Positions 42,053-51,239 of a stretch of 64,000 nt of DNA are shown one piece after another; the first letter of the stretch is position 1; the number at the start of each line of letters is the position of its first letter. A program made the position numbers and the translations under genes. The DNA is from Bacteroidales bacterium (GTDB lineage: Bacteria > Bacteroidota > Bacteroidia > Bacteroidales > UBA1715): contig JAFXAU010000026.1 in NCBI GenBank assembly GCA_017516865.1, positions 69,220-133,219 on the forward strand, read 5' to 3'. Under the pieces are notes generated by a model, which had not been told where the DNA came from, ran no database searches, and saw only the letters and a program-made list of their open reading frames with translations.

Positions 42053-44116
42053 TTAGTTGTCGTTTGTCTTTTCTTTATTAGAAATAGGTTTTCTCAAATA
42101 ATTATTATCAACGGTGTAAACACTTAGAGATTGAAACATCGCAAGTTCTTGTTTCATCCGTTCTTTTTCCGCCTCATTCTCATACCATTTCACATCAAGG
42201 TTCGGTAGTATCAAGTATAATTCGTTATTATACAGGTACAACGAGTCGTGTATCCACTCCTCAATTGCACGGTTGTTCAGCATAAATATTTGTTTCTTCT
42301 TTGATACAAACCTTATCGTCGTATCAAGTGATTCACCCAAATAATGTGTCGTTTCAGGAAATTTACATGAATAATTCTTCTTTAGATAAGACGTTAACGA
42401 AGGTGCAATGTCATAATGTGAAACCACCGATTCCATGTGCCTTGGTCGTTTCAATAAAGGGGAGTAGATTATTAGCGGAACATTATATTTACGAAGATGG
42501 TTCTTCCCGTCGTTTACAAAAGCCATGCGGTGGTCGCCAGTGATTACAAAAATTGTATTTCGAAAGTCTTTACGCGTTTTATAATAGAGGAACAAATTTC
42601 GTAAAGCATTGTCTGTATATAGATATGTTGCATAAATGTTTTTATGATTCCGTATGATATTCGCTTCGTGGCTTGTGTCGGTTCTGCAAAGGTCAAGTGC
42701 TATTTGTTCGTACGATTCGATTCCGTCAAACACGAATGGTTCGTGGGTGGTCAATGTTAAATAGATATCAAAAAACGGATTCGGTTGCATATTTTTCTGT
42801 TTGCGACAAATAGCCGAATCTATCATTATTTCGTCATCTACGCCCCAACGGTGGTTTTCACGGAGTAGTTCTTGTGTGTTTTTAGATTCTGCTGGCGAAA
42901 TATCCATAATCTGTGATATATGATTTTTTCGCAAGAAATTTTCCTGTCCAGAGAAAGAAGCACAACCACCATAGAAGAAAGATGTATAATATCCATTATC
43001 TTGTAAGTCATTCAACAATGAGTTGTGTTCTGCCATCGGAATTCGTCTATTGGCGAATCCTCGTCTGCCCTGAGGAACGGAGGCAAATACTGCTGGCAGT
43101 ACGCCAAATGTACGTTCTGTAGTAGATAAACAATTCGGCCAAAACAAACCTTGGCATGCAATGCTGTCTAAAAATGGTGTGAACGAATATTTGGGATTGT
43201 CCACCGTTAATTTCCGTCCCAGACCTTCAACAATTATAAATACGAAATTGGGACAATTCCCGTCGCTCGTTGTATTAAAGAATTGACCTAAAATGTCAAC
43301 ATCAGTATTTTTATACAAAAATGGATATTGCAAATCGTAGTAGGAACGTGAATTATTTTGGCTCCACCACCATTGAGCGGCATTCTGAATGCTTTCTAAA
43401 GAGACATTTTCTTCATCTGCTTGTGTATAATCTGTAATTTTTATGTAGGTATATAAAACTTGATTTACCGCAAGGTAGAAATCGGAATGTAGTACATATC
43501 CTTTCTCGCTTCTAACAATTGACTTGCAGCGAAACAACGCAAATGCAGTACAAGACAAAGTTAGCATCACTCCTGAAAAAAATACTGTCGGTTTCATGAT
43601 TTTTCGAAAACGATAGGAACTGTACCATGCAACAATATACAAACACAAGAAAATAATTGTTACAAAAGAAAACTGCGTAGATGCTATTACGGTTGACCAT
43701 AATTCTTGCGGAGAATACGCAAAAACGACTTGATCCAATGGGCGTGAAACCTCACAATAATATTCCGCTAAAAGTGCAGTTGTAATTGTATACAGACCTA
43801 AGATTCCTTGTATAATAACTTGGTTCGTTTTGGGTGAAAGTTTTTGCAAAAATACATACGGAATAAAAGCTATAACAAAGATTGATGCCATCAGCAACAA
43901 GTCATAATAAAAGAAACCGCTAAGAACAATTAAAAGTTTTTCGATGGCAATTTGTAAACGAAAATGTAGCTCTATAAAAAAACAAAAACGTATTAGAAAG
44001 GACAAAACAATAGCTTGAAGAACTGTCTTGCACCAAAATGGCAGTGCTGCTACAATATTATCTTTTATAGTACTTAACATCGCTTTTACTGCGTCAAAAT
44101 TACAACTAAAATTCAT
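42053..44116 (-). CDS. LtaS/sulfatase-fold membrane phosphotransferase (paralogue 2)
   Basis: A 687-residue paralogue of 33988-36009: N-terminal membrane helices, then NFVFIIVEGLG, CLSTTERTFGVLPAVFASVPQG, LTLTTHEPF and IFVITGDHRMA. The two share long blocks (for example the STTERTFG to RGFAN region and KYNVPLIIYSPLL) and similar length, so they arose by duplication and now flank the gtr-like module on the same strand. The metal Glu region differs slightly (VEGLG against VESLG). The frame opens with a GTG at 44122; the ATG at 44116 is preferred. Confidence 0.85.
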   Translation of the reverse strand: MNFSCNFDAVKAMLSTIKDNIVAALPFWCKTVLQAIVLSFLIRFCFFIELHFRLQIAIEKLLIVLSGFFYYDLLLMASIFVIAFIPYVFLQKLSPKTNQVIIQGILGLYTITTALLAEYYCEVSRPLDQVVFAYSPQELWSTVIASTQFSFVTIIFLCLYIVAWYSSYRFRKIMKPTVFFSGVMLTLSCTAFALFRCKSIVRSEKGYVLHSDFYLAVNQVLYTYIKITDYTQADEENVSLESIQNAAQWWWSQNNSRSYYDLQYPFLYKNTDVDILGQFFNTTSDGNCPNFVFIIVEGLGRKLTVDNPKYSFTPFLDSIACQGLFWPNCLSTTERTFGVLPAVFASVPQGRRGFANRRIPMAEHNSLLNDLQDNGYYTSFFYGGCASFSGQENFLRKNHISQIMDISPAESKNTQELLRENHRWGVDDEIMIDSAICRKQKNMQPNPFFDIYLTLTTHEPFVFDGIESYEQIALDLCRTDTSHEANIIRNHKNIYATYLYTDNALRNLFLYYKTRKDFRNTIFVITGDHRMAFVNDGKNHLRKYNVPLIIYSPLLKRPRHMESVVSHYDIAPSLTSYLKKNYSCKFPETTHYLGESLDTTIRFVSKKKQIFMLNNRAIEEWIHDSLYLYNNELYLILPNLDVKWYENEAEKERMKQELAMFQSLSVYTVDNNYLRKPISNKEKTNDN

Positions 44117-44175
44117 TTCCACAATTTATAACAGCGGAGGTGTGGATTTTAATTCTATTTTCAAAAAATAGTGTG

Positions 44176-44204
44176 TTGTATTTCAGAAATTATGACTATC
44201 TTTC
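44176..44204 (+). promoter_or_regulatory. Promoter of cellobiose phosphorylase gene
   Basis: TTG at 44176-44178 and TATCTTTC at 44197-44204 (one mismatch to TAnnTTTG), spaced by 18 bases, 40 bases before the ATG at 44244. Confidence 0.5.
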
Positions 44205-44243
44205 GCCACTCAAAATTTCGATGTTTAATAATAAAAAATAACT

Positions 44244-46679
44244 ATGAAATACGGCTTTTTCGATGACGCGAACAGAGAATACGTCATCACAAATCCCAAA
44301 ACTCCTTATCCTTGGATCAACTATCTTGGTAATGAGGATTTCTTTTCTTTAGTATCTAACACGGGTGGCGGCTACACGTTCTACAAAGATGCAAAATTCC
44401 GCCGTTTGACTCGTTACCGTTATAATAATGTACCAACCGACGATGGTGGAAAATATTTTTACATCAAAGACGGTGACACAGTGTGGAATCCAGGCTGGAA
44501 ACCTTGCAAAACTCCACTTGACAAGTACGAATGCCACCATGGTATGAGTTACACCAAGATTATTGGTGAGAAAAACGGCGTACAGGCTGAGGTTCTTCAA
44601 TTTGTTCCACTTGGTTTCTGGGGCGAAATCTTGAAAGTTTCGTTGAAGAACGACAGCAAGGAAACAAAGAAACTGAAACTGTTCTCGTTCATCGAATGGT
44701 GTTTGTGGAACGCTTCCGATGATATGGAAAACTTCCAACGTAACTTCTCTACCGGCGAGGTTGAAATTGAAGATTCTGTGATTTATCACAAAACTGAATT
44801 CAAAGAACGTCGTAACCACTATGCGTTCTATTCGGTAAATACGCCAATCCAAGGCTACGACACCGACCGCGAGTCGTTCATCGGCTTGTACAATGGTTTC
44901 GATTGCCCTGACGCTGTAATGGAAGGTAAACCTCGTAACACCGAGGCACACGGCTGGTCGCCAATCGCATCGCACTACATTGAAGTGGAATTGGCACCTG
45001 GCGCAAGCAAAGATTTCATCTTTATGCTTGGTTACGTGGAAGTTGCTCCCGAAGAAAAATGGGAAAGCAAGTTGGTTATCAATAAGAAACCGGCTAAGGC
45101 AATGATAGCAAAATACGACACTGTTGAAAAAGTGCAAGCTGCTTTCAACGAACTTCGTTCTTACTGGGATAACTTGCTTGGCAAAATCACTATCAAATCG
45201 AACGACGAACGTCTTGACCGTATGGTGAACATCTGGAACCAATACCAATGTATGATTACGTTCAACATGTCGCGTTCGGCTTCGTTCTTCGAATCGGGCA
45301 TCGGACGTGGAATGGGCTTCCGCGACAGCAACCAAGATTTGATTGGTTTCGTACATCAAATTCCTGCACGTGCCCGCGAAAGAATCCTCGACATTGCCGC
45401 CACGCAGTTCGAAGACGGTTCGTGCTACCATCAATATCAGCCACTTACCAAGAAAGGTAACTCGGCAATCGGTGGCGACTTCAACGACGACCCGCTTTGG
45501 TTGATTCTTTCAACTACGGAATACATCAAGGAAACAGGCGACTTCTCTATCCTTGACGAAATGGTTCCGTTCGATAATGACGAATCAAAGGCAAAAACAC
45601 ATTTCGAACACTTGAAGATTTCGTTCTACCACGTGGTGAACAATCTTGGTCCTCACAACTTGCCATTGATTGGCCGTGCAGACTGGAACGACTGTTTGAA
45701 CTTGAACTGCTTCTCGAACGATCCGAACGAATCATTCCAGACAACTGGCAATAAGAAAGGCCGTACGGCTGAATCGTTGATGATTGCAGGTTTGTTCGTT
45801 ATTTATGGTAAAGAATTTGTGAAACTTTGCAAGCAAATCGGTAAAAACGACGAAGCTGCCGAAGCTCAAAAACACGTTGACAATATGATTGAAGCCGTTA
45901 AGAAAGACGGTTGGGACGGAGAATGGTACTTGCGTGCATACGACTACTTCGGTCGCAAAGTTGGTTCAAACGAAAACGAGGAAGGTAAAATCTTCATTGA
46001 ATCGCAAGGCTGGTGTACAATGGCCGAAATCGGTAAGGAAGAAGGTCTTTGCCAAAAGGCATTGGATTCTGTGAAAGAACGCCTTGATTGCGAATATGGT
46101 ATTGTGTTGAACAACCCTGCTTTCACAAAATACTATATTGAATATGGTGAAATTTCAACATATCCAGCTGGTTACAAAGAAAATGCAGGTATTTTCTGCC
46201 ACAACAATCCATGGATTATGATTGGTGAAACTATGATTGGCCGTGGCGACCGCGCTTACGAATACTACACGAAGATTGCTCCAAGTTTCTTGGAAGACAT
46301 TTCAGACCTTCACAAGGTCGAACCATACGTATATTGCCAGATGATTGCAGGAAAAGATGCATATCGTCCGGGCGAGGCAAAGAACTCGTGGTTGAGCGGT
46401 ACTGCTGCATGGAACTTCTATGCAATCATTCAATACATTCTTGGTTTGAAACCAGATTACGATGGTATTTCTATCAATCCTTGTATTCCAAAAGCATGGG
46501 ATGGCTTCTCAATGACACGTCAGTTCCGTGGTGCTACATACCAAATCACAGTCAAGAATCCTGACCACGTAAGCAAAGGTGTTAAGAAACTGATTGTGAA
46601 TGGAAAAGAAATCAACGGCATTGTAGTTCCAATGCAAGAAGCAGGAAAGACACACACTGTTGAGGTTGTGATGGGATAG
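44244..46679 (+). CDS. Cellobiose phosphorylase (GH94)
   Basis: An 811-residue GH94 enzyme, which splits cellobiose with phosphate to glucose 1-phosphate and glucose, saving ATP during cellulose use. The length is close to known cellobiose phosphorylases (about 820). Family segments include [55 protein letters not shown] (Asp483, the likely general acid) and [23 protein letters not shown]. The codon choice is strongly biased (GGT, CGT, AAC, TTG, GAA), as expected of a highly expressed gene. It is cytoplasmic, single, with its own promoter and terminator; no transporter lies next to it. Confidence 0.93.
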   Translation: MKYGFFDDANREYVITNPKTPYPWINYLGNEDFFSLVSNTGGGYTFYKDAKFRRLTRYRYNNVPTDDGGKYFYIKDGDTVWNPGWKPCKTPLDKYECHHGMSYTKIIGEKNGVQAEVLQFVPLGFWGEILKVSLKNDSKETKKLKLFSFIEWCLWNASDDMENFQRNFSTGEVEIEDSVIYHKTEFKERRNHYAFYSVNTPIQGYDTDRESFIGLYNGFDCPDAVMEGKPRNTEAHGWSPIASHYIEVELAPGASKDFIFMLGYVEVAPEEKWESKLVINKKPAKAMIAKYDTVEKVQAAFNELRSYWDNLLGKITIKSNDERLDRMVNIWNQYQCMITFNMSRSASFFESGIGRGMGFRDSNQDLIGFVHQIPARARERILDIAATQFEDGSCYHQYQPLTKKGNSAIGGDFNDDPLWLILSTTEYIKETGDFSILDEMVPFDNDESKAKTHFEHLKISFYHVVNNLGPHNLPLIGRADWNDCLNLNCFSNDPNESFQTTGNKKGRTAESLMIAGLFVIYGKEFVKLCKQIGKNDEAAEAQKHVDNMIEAVKKDGWDGEWYLRAYDYFGRKVGSNENEEGKIFIESQGWCTMAEIGKEEGLCQKALDSVKERLDCEYGIVLNNPAFTKYYIEYGEISTYPAGYKENAGIFCHNNPWIMIGETMIGRGDRAYEYYTKIAPSFLEDISDLHKVEPYVYCQMIAGKDAYRPGEAKNSWLSGTAAWNFYAIIQYILGLKPDYDGISINPCIPKAWDGFSMTRQFRGATYQITVKNPDHVSKGVKKLIVNGKEINGIVVPMQEAGKTHTVEVVMG

Positions 46680-46708
46680 GGGATAATCCTCGATTTTATA
46701 GAATTTTC

Positions 46709-46737
46709 AAAGGCTGTCCGAAAGGATGGCCTTTTTT
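46709..46737 (+). terminator. Terminator after cellobiose phosphorylase
   Basis: AAGGCTGTCC, GAAA tetraloop, GGATGGCCTT, then a T-run; about 30 bases past the stop. Confidence 0.85.
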
Positions 46738-46888
46738 GATGTCATCAATAGAACCTCTCTTTTCCCACTGCAGTTTGTATTTTTTATCGGGACAATGTTT
46801 GATTTGATACCAAAGATACGAGAATTATATTTAATTTAAGTACACGAAAAAAATAAAATTATATATAAATTTACATGGAAAGATTCTT

Positions 46889-46896
46889 TATTTTTG
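46889..46896 (+). promoter_or_regulatory. -7 box TATTTTTG before the BACON lipoprotein
   Basis: Exact TAnnTTTG, 24 bases before the ATG at 46920. The rest of the 240-base gap holds only the preceding terminator and AT-rich sequence. Confidence 0.6.
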
Positions 46897-46919
46897 CCAT
46901 AAAACATTAATGTGCGATT

Positions 46920-48083
46920 ATGAAATTATTAAGAAGTCTTATTATATTGAGCATTGCGGGAGAGATGCTTACCGCATGTGGCGATGAACCAGAAGTGACG
47001 GTTTCGTTGAAATTGTCGAAGAGAGAACTGATTTTAAATAAGACCGCACAGTCCAAGGTTGTTACTATTACCACGTCCGAGTCGTGGGTGGCAGAAACTC
47101 CAGCAGATTGGTTATTGGTGTCTCCATCATCGGGTGATGGGACAGAAACAGTTACGGTATCAGTGACTGAAAATGACCAAGGTGGCGCACGAGAATCGTA
47201 TGTGAAAATTACTACGAAGTCTAAAGCAATGCAGTTAGTCGTGCTTCAGTCAACCAATGAAAACGGTGCGATACAAACTCCATTCTCTGTTTCCGCAGAC
47301 AAACAGGTGTATTTTTCTCAGGGAAACTTGCAATATCAAGCTAGAACAGGCACGTGGCGTTTTGCAGAAAACCAATGGGATTATGTTGGTACGCAAACAC
47401 CAGATGATAATGGGCATTATGGAGGTACTATAAAAGGGAGTGATAATGCAAATATATCTTCAACGTATGATGGCTGGATAGACCTGTTCGGTTGGGCTAC
47501 GTCAGGTTGGAACAGTGGAGCGAATGAATACCAACCGTATTCGACAAGTACAATCTCTACTGATTACTATGTAGGCGGTGAAAAAATCAACAACCTCACG
47601 GGTGAGTTTGCAAATGCCGACTGGGGCGTGTACAACAAAATAAATAATGCTGGTAATCAGGCGGGTTTGTGGAGAACTCTAACATACGAAGAATGGATGT
47701 ATTTGCTTTATGATAGAGACGACGCAATTTTGTTGAAGGGTTCTGCAACGGTGAACAGAATTACAGGAATAATATTGTTGCCAGACAACTGGACTGCACC
47801 AGAAGGTATTACATTCAAAACTGGAACGAACGGATACGATGATAATATATATACGATAGTAGACTGGTGTAGGATGGAGGCTTACGGTGCCGTTTTTTTT
47901 CCAGCCGTTGGCATTCGTAACGGTTTGGATGTTGAGGACGTAGGTTACTTCGGATCCTATTGGTCTTCGTCTGCGTTCGACAACTACACCTACAATATGT
48001 ACTTCTTTAGTGACTATCTTGGCATGGACGGCAACGAAAACCGCTACGAAGGGCGGTCTGTTCGCCTTGTGCGAGATTTGTAG
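46920..48083 (+). CDS. Lipoprotein with BACON domain and FISUMP-like domain
   Basis: A 387-residue lipoprotein. A signal with lipobox (LTAC, about Cys20) is followed by a BACON-type domain (about 25-110: LKLSKRELILNKTAQS, ESWVAETPADWLLVSPSSG, VSVTENDQGGARESYVKIT). Then comes the domain shared with 22355-23230, from FSVSADKQVYFSQGNLQYQ through GSYWSSSAFDNYTYNMYF to GRSVRLVR. BACON domains bind carbohydrate or mucin, or act as spacers, in Bacteroidota surface proteins. The protein is probably on the cell surface. Two proteins with one shared C-terminal domain and different N-terminal modules point to domain shuffling. Confidence 0.85.
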   Translation: MKLLRSLIILSIAGEMLTACGDEPEVTVSLKLSKRELILNKTAQSKVVTITTSESWVAETPADWLLVSPSSGDGTETVTVSVTENDQGGARESYVKITTKSKAMQLVVLQSTNENGAIQTPFSVSADKQVYFSQGNLQYQARTGTWRFAENQWDYVGTQTPDDNGHYGGTIKGSDNANISSTYDGWIDLFGWATSGWNSGANEYQPYSTSTISTDYYVGGEKINNLTGEFANADWGVYNKINNAGNQAGLWRTLTYEEWMYLLYDRDDAILLKGSATVNRITGIILLPDNWTAPEGITFKTGTNGYDDNIYTIVDWCRMEAYGAVFFPAVGIRNGLDVEDVGYFGSYWSSSAFDNYTYNMYFFSDYLGMDGNENRYEGRSVRLVRDL

Positions 48084-48119
48084 AAATTCCCATTTCAAAC
48101 CAAAGAACAATACTATTGT

Positions 48120-48158
48120 AAAGCCGAGGAGTAGCACAAATCGCAATTCTTCGGCTTT
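48120..48158 (+). terminator. Terminator-like hairpin after the BACON lipoprotein
   Basis: AAAGCCGA (48120-48127) pairs with TCGGCTTT (48151-48158) around a 23-base loop; 37 bases past the stop. The T-run is poor, so efficiency is uncertain. Confidence 0.5.
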
Positions 48159-48171
48159 GGGGGTTACAAAA

Positions 48172-48197
48172 AAAGCACTCACATTCGTAAGTGCTTT
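48172..48197 (-). terminator. Terminator of the tRNA gene
   Basis: On the minus strand AAAGCACT (48197-48190) and AGTGCTTT (48179-48172) form an 8-bp stem followed by a T-run, starting three bases after the tRNA 3' end. Confidence 0.8.
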
Positions 48198-48199
48198 CG

Positions 48200-48273
48200 T
48201 GGGCCCTGCTGGGCTTGAACCAGCGACCACCTGATTATGAGTCAGGTGCTCTAACCAGCTGAGCTAAGAGCCC
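48200..48273 (-). tRNA. tRNA-Ile2 (anticodon CAU, lysidine type)
   Basis: A 74-base cloverleaf: acceptor GGGCTCT / AGGGCCC (one G-U), D-arm GCTC...GAGC, anticodon stem CCTGA / TCAGG with loop CTCATAA (anticodon CAT), T-arm GCTGG TTCAAGC CCAGC, discriminator A. CCA is not encoded. The body (CTTAGCTCAG, GACTCATAATC, GGTCGCTGGTTCAAG) closely resembles bacterial tRNA-Ile2, whose CAU is converted to lysidine-AU by TilS to read AUA. Elongator tRNA-Met is the alternative. It is not an initiator, because position 1-72 is paired. Confidence 0.88.
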
Positions 48274-48351
48274 GACTTTTATTTCTAAAAGTTTTCGAGT
48301 GCAAAAATAGACAAATTGTGTTATTTTGCAAGCGAAATATTTTTTTTCTCT

Positions 48352-48981
48352 ATGAAAGACAAAATTAAAAATATCATATTCGATTTTGGCGGCGTGGTGT
48401 TTCAGATTGACGAACGCCGGACTATAGACGCTTTTTCACAGTTGTTCCAATGTTCTGGCAAACAGGTTTTGGATTATTTGTTTTCTAACGATTTGTTCCT
48501 TTCGTTTGAATGCGGGAAAGTAACGCCCGACGATTTTCTGTCGCATTTGCAATCGTTGGCACCGCAGCCCGTTACGAAGGAACAAGTTCTTGCTGCGTGG
48601 AATGCTATTTTGGTCGGTTATCCGAAGGAACATATTCCGTTGCTGCTCGCGTTGAAAAAGAAATATCGGACGTTTTTGCTGAGCAATACGAACGAAATTC
48701 ATACCGGCGAATTTGGAAAAATTGCGCAAAAACAGAACCTTCCAATTTCCTCGAATTACGATTTGTTCGAAAAAGTGTGGTATTCCAACGAACTTGGAAT
48801 GCGGAAACCGAATCCCGACATATTTAAATATGTATTGCGTGACGCCGACATTGTTCCCGAAGAAACTTTGTTCGTCGACGATTTGCAGGAAAATCTCGAC
48901 GCTGCCGCAACACTAGGGATTCATACACACCGAATAACCAAAGAATGTGGAATTTTGGATTTGTTTCATACATGGATTTAA
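48352..48981 (+). CDS. HAD family hydrolase (YihX-like)
   Basis: A 209-residue HAD-superfamily phosphatase. Motif I is IIFDFGGVVF, with the nucleophile Asp but Gly in place of the second Asp, as in the YihX-type subgroup (DxGG/DxGN). Motif II is TFLLSNTNE, motif III the Lys in GMRKPNPDIF, motif IV LFVDDLQENLDAA. YihX acts on alpha-glucose 1-phosphate in E. coli, but the substrate here is unknown. The ATG at 48352 gives the normal N-terminus; the frame opens at 48316. Divergent from the tRNA gene. Confidence 0.88.
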   Translation: MKDKIKNIIFDFGGVVFQIDERRTIDAFSQLFQCSGKQVLDYLFSNDLFLSFECGKVTPDDFLSHLQSLAPQPVTKEQVLAAWNAILVGYPKEHIPLLLALKKKYRTFLLSNTNEIHTGEFGKIAQKQNLPISSNYDLFEKVWYSNELGMRKPNPDIFKYVLRDADIVPEETLFVDDLQENLDAAATLGIHTHRITKECGILDLFHTWI

Positions 48982-49059
48982 TTGTCTAAAAAAGAAAAAA
49001 ATCTATAAATGTCAGCCATAACGAAAAAGGTTGTATCTTTCGCCGACAAAAAATGTATC

Positions 49060-49866
49060 ATGGATTTTAACACAACAATAGCAATTATCGGGGGCGGGAA
49101 CATTGGAATGTCTATCGCCGAAGGTTTGGTAAATGCAGGCAGATACAAGGCGGAACAGATAATTATTACGCGTAAGAAATCTGATTTGCCTAAAAACTTG
49201 CACGAAAATGGTTTCAATTTTCAAGAAAACAATGCCGATGCGGTTTCGAAGGCTCGGATTGTTATTCTTGCCGTGGTTCCTCATATTTATGAGATGATTT
49301 TGGACGGAATAAAAGATGCGTTCACGGAACAACATACGCTTGTGACTATCGTTACAGGTGTGGAAATTGCTGAATTTCAGAAAAAAATCGGCAAGGACAT
49401 CTGCATTGCCCGTACAATGCCGAACACGGCAATCCGCATCCGCCAGTCAATGACGTGTATTGCAACGAATAAACCAGATTCAAAACAGTTCGAAGAAGTA
49501 GTAGACATATTTAATATGTTGGGGAAAACGCTTGTGATTGACGAAGAGTTGATGCTTTCGGCTACTGCGTTGGGCTCTTGCGGAATTGCATACTTCTTGC
49601 GTGCAATACGTGCAGCGTCGCAAGGCGGCACGCAAATCGGCTTTCATGCTGGCGAGGCTGAACTCATTGCGGCACAGACGGCGAAGGGAGCGGCAGAGCT
49701 ATTGCTACAGCTACATTCACATCCCGAAGATGAAATCGACAAGGTTACGACGCCTCGTGGTATAACAATCGAGGGACTTAACGAAATGGAGCATAATGGC
49801 TTCAGTTCCGCTATGATAAAAGGTATTGTACGTTCTTATGACAAAGCAGCAAATAAAGATGAATAA
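49060..49866 (+). CDS. proC: Pyrroline-5-carboxylate reductase
   Basis: A 268-residue enzyme for the last step of proline synthesis (NADPH reduction of pyrroline-5-carboxylate). The Rossmann motif IAIIGGGNIGMSIAEGL is near the start, followed by ARTMPNTAIRI and the C-terminal signature KVTTPRGITIEGLNEME. The frame opens at 49009, but the ATG at 49060 gives the expected N-terminus. A TATCTTTC box (49034-49041) precedes it. The next lipoprotein gene follows directly or overlaps by eight bases, depending on its start. Confidence 0.93.
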   Translation: MDFNTTIAIIGGGNIGMSIAEGLVNAGRYKAEQIIITRKKSDLPKNLHENGFNFQENNADAVSKARIVILAVVPHIYEMILDGIKDAFTEQHTLVTIVTGVEIAEFQKKIGKDICIARTMPNTAIRIRQSMTCIATNKPDSKQFEEVVDIFNMLGKTLVIDEELMLSATALGSCGIAYFLRAIRAASQGGTQIGFHAGEAELIAAQTAKGAAELLLQLHSHPEDEIDKVTTPRGITIEGLNEMEHNGFSSAMIKGIVRSYDKAANKDE

Positions 49867-49867
49867 T

Positions 49868-50452
49868 ATGAATTTAAAAAATGTATTGGCGTTCGCTTTA
49901 ATCGCATTGGCGTTCGCATCGTGTGGAAACAAGAAAAATCAAGTGTCGCTTGCGTCTTACGCAGACACGGCTAATTATTTTGCAGGAAAAATCGCCGATT
50001 TAGAGGCAAAACAACAACAGTCGATGGACGATATGGACTTGTTCCTACAGTTGTCGGAATCGGCAACGGTGGAAAGACAAAAAGCCAACGAGGTGCTGAC
50101 GCAAATGTTCTCGAAAGAGTCTGACACATTGTTCTTGCCTTTCGAGCAGACAAAAAATTTAGATAAAATAGAAATTTTGAGCGTGTGGGTTACTGCTATG
50201 GAATTTGATAAGGTTCTTATTGAAGCACGTGTGAAAGCTGTAGACAACAGCAGTTTCATGGGACCTCATGCAGGTTTGGTGGTGAAGGATAGAAAAAATG
50301 AAGAACTCGAAGTCGGCGGTGGTATTCAAGGACCGACAGACGATAAACTTGAAGCAGGAAACGTATATACGTTTAGCGGAAAAATAGAACATCTTCATTT
50401 ATTGTCGCAATTCAGAATGTTGATGTTCAACGAGGATATCAAGAAGTGGTAG
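49868..50452 (+). CDS. Lipoprotein of unknown function
   Basis: A roughly 194-residue lipoprotein: signal MNLKNVLAFALIALAFASC, lipobox Cys19, then a predicted helix (YFAGKIADLEAKQQQSMDDMDLFLQL) and a compact C-terminal domain (IEILSVWVTAMEFDKVLIEARVKAV ... VGGGIQGPTDD). No family recognised. ATG 49868 is preferred because it begins the signal peptide; ATG 49859, overlapping proC by eight bases, is also possible. Probably co-transcribed with proC and ended by the hairpin at 50481. Confidence 0.78.
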   Translation: MNLKNVLAFALIALAFASCGNKKNQVSLASYADTANYFAGKIADLEAKQQQSMDDMDLFLQLSESATVERQKANEVLTQMFSKESDTLFLPFEQTKNLDKIEILSVWVTAMEFDKVLIEARVKAVDNSSFMGPHAGLVVKDRKNEELEVGGGIQGPTDDKLEAGNVYTFSGKIEHLHLLSQFRMLMFNEDIKKW

Positions 50453-50480
50453 AAGTATAAAATAATTTGGAATTTTTGTT

Positions 50481-50517
50481 GTAGAGACGTGATTAATCGC
50501 GTCTCTACTTTTTTTAT
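50481..50517 (+). terminator. Palindromic repeat acting as terminator
   Basis: GTAGAGACGTGATT and AATCGCGTCTCTAC form a near-perfect 28-base palindrome followed by a long T-run, 28 bases past the lipoprotein stop. It is the same element as at 24433 with one change (a G-U pair in RNA). It separates the proC unit from the dcw cluster. The rest of the 310-base gap holds only the MraZ boxes. Confidence 0.82.
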
Positions 50518-50684
50518 ATAAATCAATCTGTTTTTCTGACGGAAATTTTGCATTTCCAATAGCGGATGTCGGGTGATAAATTCATTCGAATGCAATACAT
50601 TTTCACTTATTCACAACGAAAATGTCTTCCAATCCTTTGTTTTTACTGAATTGCAGTCATCTTGCAGAAAAGTTATCAACAAAG

Positions 50685-50719
50685 TGGGAAAAAATGGCAA
50701 AAAATGTAAGAAAGTGGGA
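50685..50719 (+). promoter_or_regulatory. MraZ operator boxes with exact 10-bp spacing
   Basis: TGGGA at 50685, TGGCA at 50695, TGTAA at 50705 and TGGGA at 50715 are spaced by exactly ten bases, 44-78 bases before the mraZ ATG. MraZ is known to repress its own operon by binding TGGGN direct repeats with 5-base spacers. The two outer boxes are perfect and the inner two degenerate. Confidence 0.72.
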
Positions 50720-50762
50720 AAATTGTGTTTAATTTTACCAACGAATTCATATTGGAAATTTT

Positions 50763-51233
50763 ATGTTGACATTTGTAGGTGAACACACGGCAAAAATCGA
50801 TGCGAAGGGACGAGTTCCGCTGCCGTCTCCGCTGTTCCGCCAATTAGGCGAGACGGGCGAAGGCGCACATTTCGTGTTGAAGAAAAGTATCTACAAAGAT
50901 TGCTTGGAACTTCATCCTATCGAGACGTGGCAGGACATGATGCAGCAGTTGATGAAAAAGTTGAATCCGATTCTCAACAAGAAACATAATCTTTTCATGA
51001 CGGAATTTAGCAAAGGGACTGCGGAACTTTCGCTGGATTCTATGAACCGTTTGTTGGTTCCGAAAAATCTTGCCGAAGTGGCGGGACTTTCGAAAGACGT
51101 TGTTTTTCTTGGTGTTGAAGGAATTATTGAGATATGGGATAAATCTAAATTCGAGGCTGGAAAGATGTCTCAGGAGGATTTTGAACAATTGGCTGGTGAA
51201 ATTTTTACAGATGATTTTAAATTGAATGAGTAA
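50763..51233 (+). CDS. mraZ: Transcriptional regulator MraZ
   Basis: A 156-residue DNA-binding protein with two AbrB-like MraZ repeats, carrying the DxxxR motifs in KIDAKGRVPLPSPL (N-terminal) and LDSMNRLLVPKNLAEVAGL (C-terminal). MraZ forms ring-shaped oligomers and controls the dcw operon through boxes upstream (50685-50719). First gene of the cluster; rsmH begins six bases after its stop. Confidence 0.93.
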   Translation: MLTFVGEHTAKIDAKGRVPLPSPLFRQLGETGEGAHFVLKKSIYKDCLELHPIETWQDMMQQLMKKLNPILNKKHNLFMTEFSKGTAELSLDSMNRLLVPKNLAEVAGLSKDVVFLGVEGIIEIWDKSKFEAGKMSQEDFEQLAGEIFTDDFKLNE

Positions 51234-51239
51234 CGCTAT

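Noticed and set aside
44349..45434. Long antisense frame (361 codons) inside cellobiose phosphorylase
   Set aside because: It is a mirror of a strongly codon-biased gene; the translation has no domain, and the sense frame is a complete GH94 enzyme.
48200..48273. Initiator tRNA-Met
   Set aside because: The 1-72 pair is intact and the anticodon stem lacks the three G-C pairs of initiators; body sequence fits tRNA-Ile2.
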